Shown here piece by piece: positions 5,976-9,310 of a stretch of 9,310 nucleotides of DNA (position 1 is the first letter of the stretch; every line of letters begins with the position of its first letter). The notes beneath the pieces are model-generated. The model saw nothing but the letters and a program-made list of their open reading frames with translations. It was not told the DNA's origin and searched no databases. Location: positions 1 through 9,310 of the forward strand of contig CALATC010000196.1 of NCBI GenBank assembly GCA_937891475.1, given 5' to 3'. The translations under genes and the position numbers were made by a program. Source of the stretch: an uncultured Granulicatella sp. GTDB lineage: Bacteria > Bacillota > Bacilli > Lactobacillales > Aerococcaceae.

Positions 5976-6148
5976 TATAAACAAATAAAAAATGACTTTC
6001 TAATAGTAGCAAAAGTACTAGAAGCTGAGTGGCTTCTAGTACAGGAAATTTCGAGACCAAGGCTCGAAATTTAGCAATGAGACTCGCTTTAGCGAGTCTG
6101 CTTGCGTCCTATGCTACTATGTTAAAAGTCATTTTTCTTTTGTTTATA
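5976..6148. repeat. Inverted-repeat element, long cloverleaf-like copy; terminator of the ATPase gene
   Basis: Outer arms (about 5977-6010 with 6113-6148) pair almost throughout: AAAAATGACTTT on the left matches AAAGTCATTTTT on the right, continuing outward through TAAACAAA/TTTGTTTA and inward to TAGTAGCA/TGCTACTA. Between them are three perfect hairpins: 6015-6025/6032-6042 (11 bp), 6046-6055/6063-6072 (10 bp) and 6081-6088/6091-6098 (8 bp). On the minus strand it carries GGACGC, AGCAG and TCTCAT in the order seen in the short copy at 5564-5630, so it is that element in reverse with extra hairpins. It starts just downstream of the ATPase stop codon and ends, on minus, in a T-rich tract, so it should terminate that gene. 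Confidence 0.8.
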
Positions 6149-6155
6149 TATTTTT

Positions 6156-8021
6156 TTATAATTTTTTAAGTAAACGTAATCCGTTTAAAATCACTAAGAT
6201 GGTGCTTCCCTCGTGTCCGATAACACCTAAAGGTAAGTTAATGAATTGGAAAACATTTGCTAAAATTAAAATCGTAATCACTGATAGTGAGAAAACAATA
6301 TTTTGTAAAATAATGCGTTTCATTTTTTTAGATAATTCGTGACCATATTTAATTAATGATAAATTATTTTTTAATAACACAATATCACTTGCTTCAATTG
6401 CTAAGGCAGTACCATCACCAATGGCAATCCCAACGGTTGCATTTGCAAGAGCAGGAGCGTCATTAATACCATCTCCAACCATGGCTACAGAAACACCTTT
6501 ATCAGATAAATTCTTAACATAAGTTGCTTTATCTTCAGGTAAACAGTTTGCTTGATAATCAGAGATTTCTAAGTGTTTTGCTACAGCTTCGGCAGTTGAT
6601 TCTGAATCACCAGTCATCATAATGGTTTGAATATTTTCTTTGTTAAAGTAGTGTAATACAGATTGGCTACTTTCTTTAATTTCATCTGTAATGGCATAGA
6701 AACCAATGAATTGTCCATTTTTCTCGATTGCTAAAACAATTTCACCTTGTTCTAAGTGTCTTTCAATTTCAGTTGCTAATACTGTGTGTTGTTTCCAGTC
6801 TTCATCAATCCAAGCTAATTTACCAATTTTCCAAGTTGAACCTTGAGCTGTTGCAACTAATCCATTTCCAATCACTTCTTCAAAGCTGTCAAATGAAATC
6901 GCATCAGAATTTTTGTAAGCTTGTGTATACGCTGTAATAGATTTTCCTAAAGGGTGAGTTGAACGAATTTCCATTTCATACATCATTGCATGAACTTCTT
7001 CTTCGTTTTCATTTACAATTACTGCATGTTGAACAGTTGGTTTTCCTTTTGTTAATGTACCTGTTTTATCTAAAACAATAGATTGAATAGAAGATAATTG
7101 TTCTAAAGATTCTCCACCTTTTAATAAAATCCCTTGTTTTGCTGCATTAGATAAACTTGCTAAAATAGCAGGGCTAGCAGATGCAACTAAGGCACATGGT
7201 GACATTACTGTTAATAAAATCATTCCTCTATAGAAAGATTCTTGCCATGACCATTGGAATCCGAAGTAGAAGAATGCAATCGCTAATGGTACGAATACTA
7301 ATACAAATTTTACATATTGATCTTCGATTTTGTTTAAGAAGCTACTTGTTTTTGTTTCTTGTTCTTGAGCTTCTTCTACTAATCGAATGATAGAAGCCAT
7401 CACAGTTTCATCTGCATTTTTATGTACAGTTGCTGTACAAGATTGATGTAAATTAATACTTCCTGCAAAAATTTCTTCGCCCACTTTTTTGTTAGCTGGA
7501 AGTGGTTCACCATTAATCATACTTTCATCGAATAAGCTTTCACCATCTGTTAGAATAGCGTCCATTGGAACAGCTTCACCTTTTTTAATGAAAATTATAT
7601 CATCAATAACTAAATCTTCAACGTCTACTGTTTCATAGTGACCATCACGAATACGTGTCGCTGTTTTTGGTTGTAAGTTTAATAATTCTGTCATTGATTT
7701 TTGACTTTTTGCCATTGCATATTCTTCAAGAGCTCCACTTAATGAGAAAATAAAAATTAATAAAGCTCCTTCTAACCAGTAACCAATAATTGAAGCACCG
7801 ATTGCCGCTAATACCATTAATAAGTCAACATTTAAATGTTGTTCTTGGAAAGTTTCTTGAATTCCTTCAATGGCTGAGTGGAATCCTCCAATTAAGAATG
7901 CTGCTAAGTAGCAAATCACAGATACTAGATTCAATCCGTGGAAGCTAGCAGCTAGTCCTAAAATAATTAATGTTCCGCAAGTAATTGTATAACGAATTTG
8001 TTTTTGTTCTAAAATATTCAT
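6156..8021 (-). CDS. P1B-4-type metal-exporting ATPase, probably Fe(II)/Zn/Co (PmtA/PfeT-like)
   Basis: ATP-driven cation exporter of the cytoplasmic membrane; 621 residues. No N-terminal metal-binding domain: the protein begins directly with the helices. Visible motifs: actuator loop INGEPLP (169-175; NGE in place of the usual TGE), SPC in the transport helix (274-276), phosphorylation site DKTGTLT (318-324), STHPLGKS with the P1B HP pair (356-357), MMTGDSEST, hinge GDGINDAPA (516-524), and HEGST (603-607) in the last helix. SPC plus HEG(S/T) defines subgroup P1B-4, which includes iron exporters PfeT and PmtA and Co/Zn exporters. The annotated start could be the GTG at 8033, but GAGGTG there is better read as the SD for ATG at 8021, 9 nt downstream. 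A PerR-like operator overlaps its promoter, favouring Fe(II) efflux. Divergent from pepF. Confidence 0.92.
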   Translation of the reverse strand: MNILEQKQIRYTITCGTLIILGLAASFHGLNLVSVICYLAAFLIGGFHSAIEGIQETFQEQHLNVDLLMVLAAIGASIIGYWLEGALLIFIFSLSGALEEYAMAKSQKSMTELLNLQPKTATRIRDGHYETVDVEDLVIDDIIFIKKGEAVPMDAILTDGESLFDESMINGEPLPANKKVGEEIFAGSINLHQSCTATVHKNADETVMASIIRLVEEAQEQETKTSSFLNKIEDQYVKFVLVFVPLAIAFFYFGFQWSWQESFYRGMILLTVMSPCALVASASPAILASLSNAAKQGILLKGGESLEQLSSIQSIVLDKTGTLTKGKPTVQHAVIVNENEEEVHAMMYEMEIRSTHPLGKSITAYTQAYKNSDAISFDSFEEVIGNGLVATAQGSTWKIGKLAWIDEDWKQHTVLATEIERHLEQGEIVLAIEKNGQFIGFYAITDEIKESSQSVLHYFNKENIQTIMMTGDSESTAEAVAKHLEISDYQANCLPEDKATYVKNLSDKGVSVAMVGDGINDAPALANATVGIAIGDGTALAIEASDIVLLKNNLSLIKYGHELSKKMKRIILQNIVFSLSVITILILANVFQFINLPLGVIGHEGSTILVILNGLRLLKKL

Positions 8022-8056
8022 AATTTTTTTCACCTCATGTTTTATTTGTTGAATAC

Positions 8057-8085
8057 ATCATAACATAATTTTTTCTAGATTAGAA
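8057..8085 (-). promoter_or_regulatory. Putative promoter of the metal ATPase
   Basis: Minus strand: -10 TATGAT (8062-8057, 5 of 6). The position 17 bp upstream is TTCTAA, a weak -35 that lies within the 7-1-7 palindrome, so a bound repressor would block polymerase. Confidence 0.45.
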
Positions 8086-8100
8086 TGATTCTAAACTAGA
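8074..8100. promoter_or_regulatory. PerR/Fur-family operator (7-1-7 palindrome)
   Basis: The perfect 15-bp palindrome TTAGAATGATTCTAA (8080-8094) has the 7-1-7 form of Fur-superfamily boxes. It differs from the B. subtilis PerR consensus TTATAATnATTATAA at one symmetric position per half, and from the Fur consensus at two. TCTAG (8074-8078) and CTAGA (8096-8100) extend the dyad, interrupted by one A-A pair. It covers the presumed -35 of the metal ATPase. Confidence 0.7.
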
Positions 8101-8112
8101 TGAGAGTGAAAT

Positions 8113-8140
8113 TCATTCTCAATTAGCTTATTGAGAATGA
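8113..8140. promoter_or_regulatory. Second perfect dyad between the divergent genes
   Basis: An 11-bp inverted repeat (8113-8123 with 8130-8140; arms TCATTCTCAAT and ATTGAGAATGA) around TAGCTT. The arms resemble Fur-type half sites but face outward, so it is not a standard 7-1-7 box. It lies between the ATPase operator and the pepF promoter, and no T run follows on either strand, so an operator is more likely than a terminator. Confidence 0.45.
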
Positions 8141-8178
8141 GAGAAGATAAGAAAGTCTTAATTTTTAAGGATTTTTGC

Positions 8179-8207
8179 TTTATAAATTTAACTTTTCATA
8201 GTAGAAT
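8179..8207 (+). promoter_or_regulatory. Putative pepF promoter
   Basis: TTTATA (8179-8184), a 17-bp spacer and TAGAAT (8202-8207) give a leader of about 28 nt before the pepF ATG. Confidence 0.5.
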
Positions 8208-8241
8208 GGTTTCATATCTTAAAGTAAAGGTGGGAGAACAA

Positions 8242-9310
8242 ATGAGTGATAAAAAACCATTAACTCGTTCAGAAGTTCCTGTTGAATTAACATGGGACTT
8301 AACATTAATCTATCCAGACAACTCTGGGTTTGAAGCTGATTTAGCTTATGTATCAGAAAAAATTCCAGTCCTTGCTGCTAGCAAAGAAACAGCTTTAAAT
8401 TCAGGTGCTGATTTATATAACTACTTATTATTATCGTATCAAGTAGAAGAAAAAATCGAAACAGCTTATGTATATTCACATTTAAAAGCTGACCAAGATA
8501 CTACAGATGATGAAAATCAAGTGTTAAATCAACGTGCATTTTCAGTATATGTTGAAGTGTCAGGTGCAACATCATGGTTTGGACCAGCGATTTTAGAAAA
8601 ATCAGATGAAGAATTCGAAAAATTCTTCCAAGAAGAACCATGTCTAGAAGAGTACCGTGTTGCTTTAGAAGCAGCTCGTGTATTAAAAGGACATGTTTTA
8701 TCGGATAAAGAAGAAGCTTTATTGTCAAAAGCGAATGAAGTATTCTCTGGACCATCAAAAACATTTAATTTCTTAAATAATGCAGATCTTAAATTTGGTA
8801 CTATTAAGAATGAAAAAGGTGAAGAAGTGGAGTTAACTCACGGAAACTATATCACATTCTTAGAATCATCTAATCGTGAAGTTCGTAAAAATGCTTTTGA
8901 AACAAAATATAAACCATATATTCAATTAAAAAATACATTTGCTAGCACACTAGGTTCACAAGTGAAATCTCATAACTTTAAAGCGTTAGCTCGTAACTAC
9001 GAATCAAGTCGTCAAGCAGCATTATCTGCTAACCAAGTACCTGAAGAGGTATATGATGCATTAGTAAAAGTAGTCAATGAAAAATTACCATTATTACATC
9101 GTTATATTGCTTTACAACAAAAAGCTTTAGGACTAGATGAATTACATATGTATGATATGCATGTTCCAATTACTGGTGAAGCGCCAATTAAATATAATTA
9201 TGAAGATGCTTCTAAAGCAACTTTTGAAGCATTGAAACCATTAGGGGAAGAATATCAAGATATTCTTAAACAAGCTTATGATCAACGTTGGATTGATGTT
9301 GCTGAAAATG
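8242..9310 (+). CDS. pepF: Oligoendopeptidase F, 3'-truncated by the window edge
   Basis: Cytosolic M3-family zinc metallopeptidase that cleaves oligopeptides, usually in peptide nutrition or turnover. The first 356 residues of about 600 are visible and the frame is open to the window end; the HExxH zinc site lies beyond it. Family features seen: N-terminal TWDLTLIYPD (20-29), the helical N-terminal oligopeptidase-F domain (about 115-185), and the start of the M3 catalytic domain. That start includes NYESSRQAALSANQVPEEVYDAL (residues about 253-275), LLHRYIALQQKALGLDELHMYDMHVPI and the YEDASKATFEALKPLGEEY stretch. ATG is set by a purine-rich SD (AAAGGTGGGAG, 8226-8236) 5 nt upstream. It is divergent from the metal ATPase, sharing a 220-bp regulatory region with it. 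Assignment by strong family resemblance. Confidence 0.93.
   Translation, partial: MSDKKPLTRSEVPVELTWDLTLIYPDNSGFEADLAYVSEKIPVLAASKETALNSGADLYNYLLLSYQVEEKIETAYVYSHLKADQDTTDDENQVLNQRAFSVYVEVSGATSWFGPAILEKSDEEFEKFFQEEPCLEEYRVALEAARVLKGHVLSDKEEALLSKANEVFSGPSKTFNFLNNADLKFGTIKNEKGEEVELTHGNYITFLESSNREVRKNAFETKYKPYIQLKNTFASTLGSQVKSHNFKALARNYESSRQAALSANQVPEEVYDALVKVVNEKLPLLHRYIALQQKALGLDELHMYDMHVPITGEAPIKYNYEDASKATFEALKPLGEEYQDILKQAYDQRWIDVAEN

Noticed and set aside
8501..8764. Minus-strand 87-codon open frame inside pepF
   Set aside because: Fully overlaps the well-supported pepF coding sequence and has a leucine/histidine-rich shadow-frame composition.

Overview
The window is AT-rich DNA with strong AGGAGG-type ribosome binding sites, intrinsic terminators between nearly all transcription units, and protein families typical of low-GC Gram-positive bacteria: a DUF1002/YpuA-like secreted protein, PepF, a SPC-type P1B ATPase and a cysteine-type cytidine deaminase. 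A member of the Lactobacillales is the best guess, possibly a Carnobacteriaceae/Granulicatella-like organism. The family-level guess is inference and was not tested. Most of the window is ordinary chromosomal housekeeping DNA; I see no phage, transposase, CRISPR array, tRNA or rRNA.

Layout. Bases 1-860 (+) hold the 3' part of an EamA/DMT permease, closed by a hairpin terminator. Bases 976-1917 (+) encode a secreted DUF1002 protein; a bidirectional terminator follows and is shared with the convergent gene 1965-2792 (-), a zinc-ribbon membrane protein with a GTG start. Bases 2793-3128 have no protein gene but contain an apparent orphan small RNA gene on the minus strand: a sigma-A-like promoter with 17-bp spacing, about 135 nt of hairpin-rich sequence and a strong terminator. 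Next is a minus-strand operon of glyoxalase I (3543-3920) and cytidine deaminase (3129-3521). Divergent from it is a monofunctional aspartokinase (4161-5537, +, GTG start).

Bases 5538-6155 are the most structured part. Two related inverted-repeat elements, in opposite orientation, flank a 58-residue two-helix membrane protein gene (5673-5849, -). One element is a 67-bp short form and the other a cloverleaf-like long form of about 170 bp. They appear to double as transcription terminators for aspartokinase and for the metal ATPase. Bases 6156-8021 (-) encode a P1B-4-type metal-exporting ATPase with SPC and HEGST motifs. Its promoter overlaps a perfect 7-1-7 palindrome resembling a PerR box, which suggests the PerR-controlled Fe(II) exporters PmtA/PfeT. 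Divergent from it, pepF (8242 to the window end, +) is cut off before its catalytic HExxH motif.

Genes that probably work together are few: gloA-like and cdd share an operon, and the ATPase fits a peroxide/iron stress response. The best candidates for something undescribed are the orphan RNA at about 2861-3030 and the inverted-repeat element family at 5564-5640 and 5976-6148.
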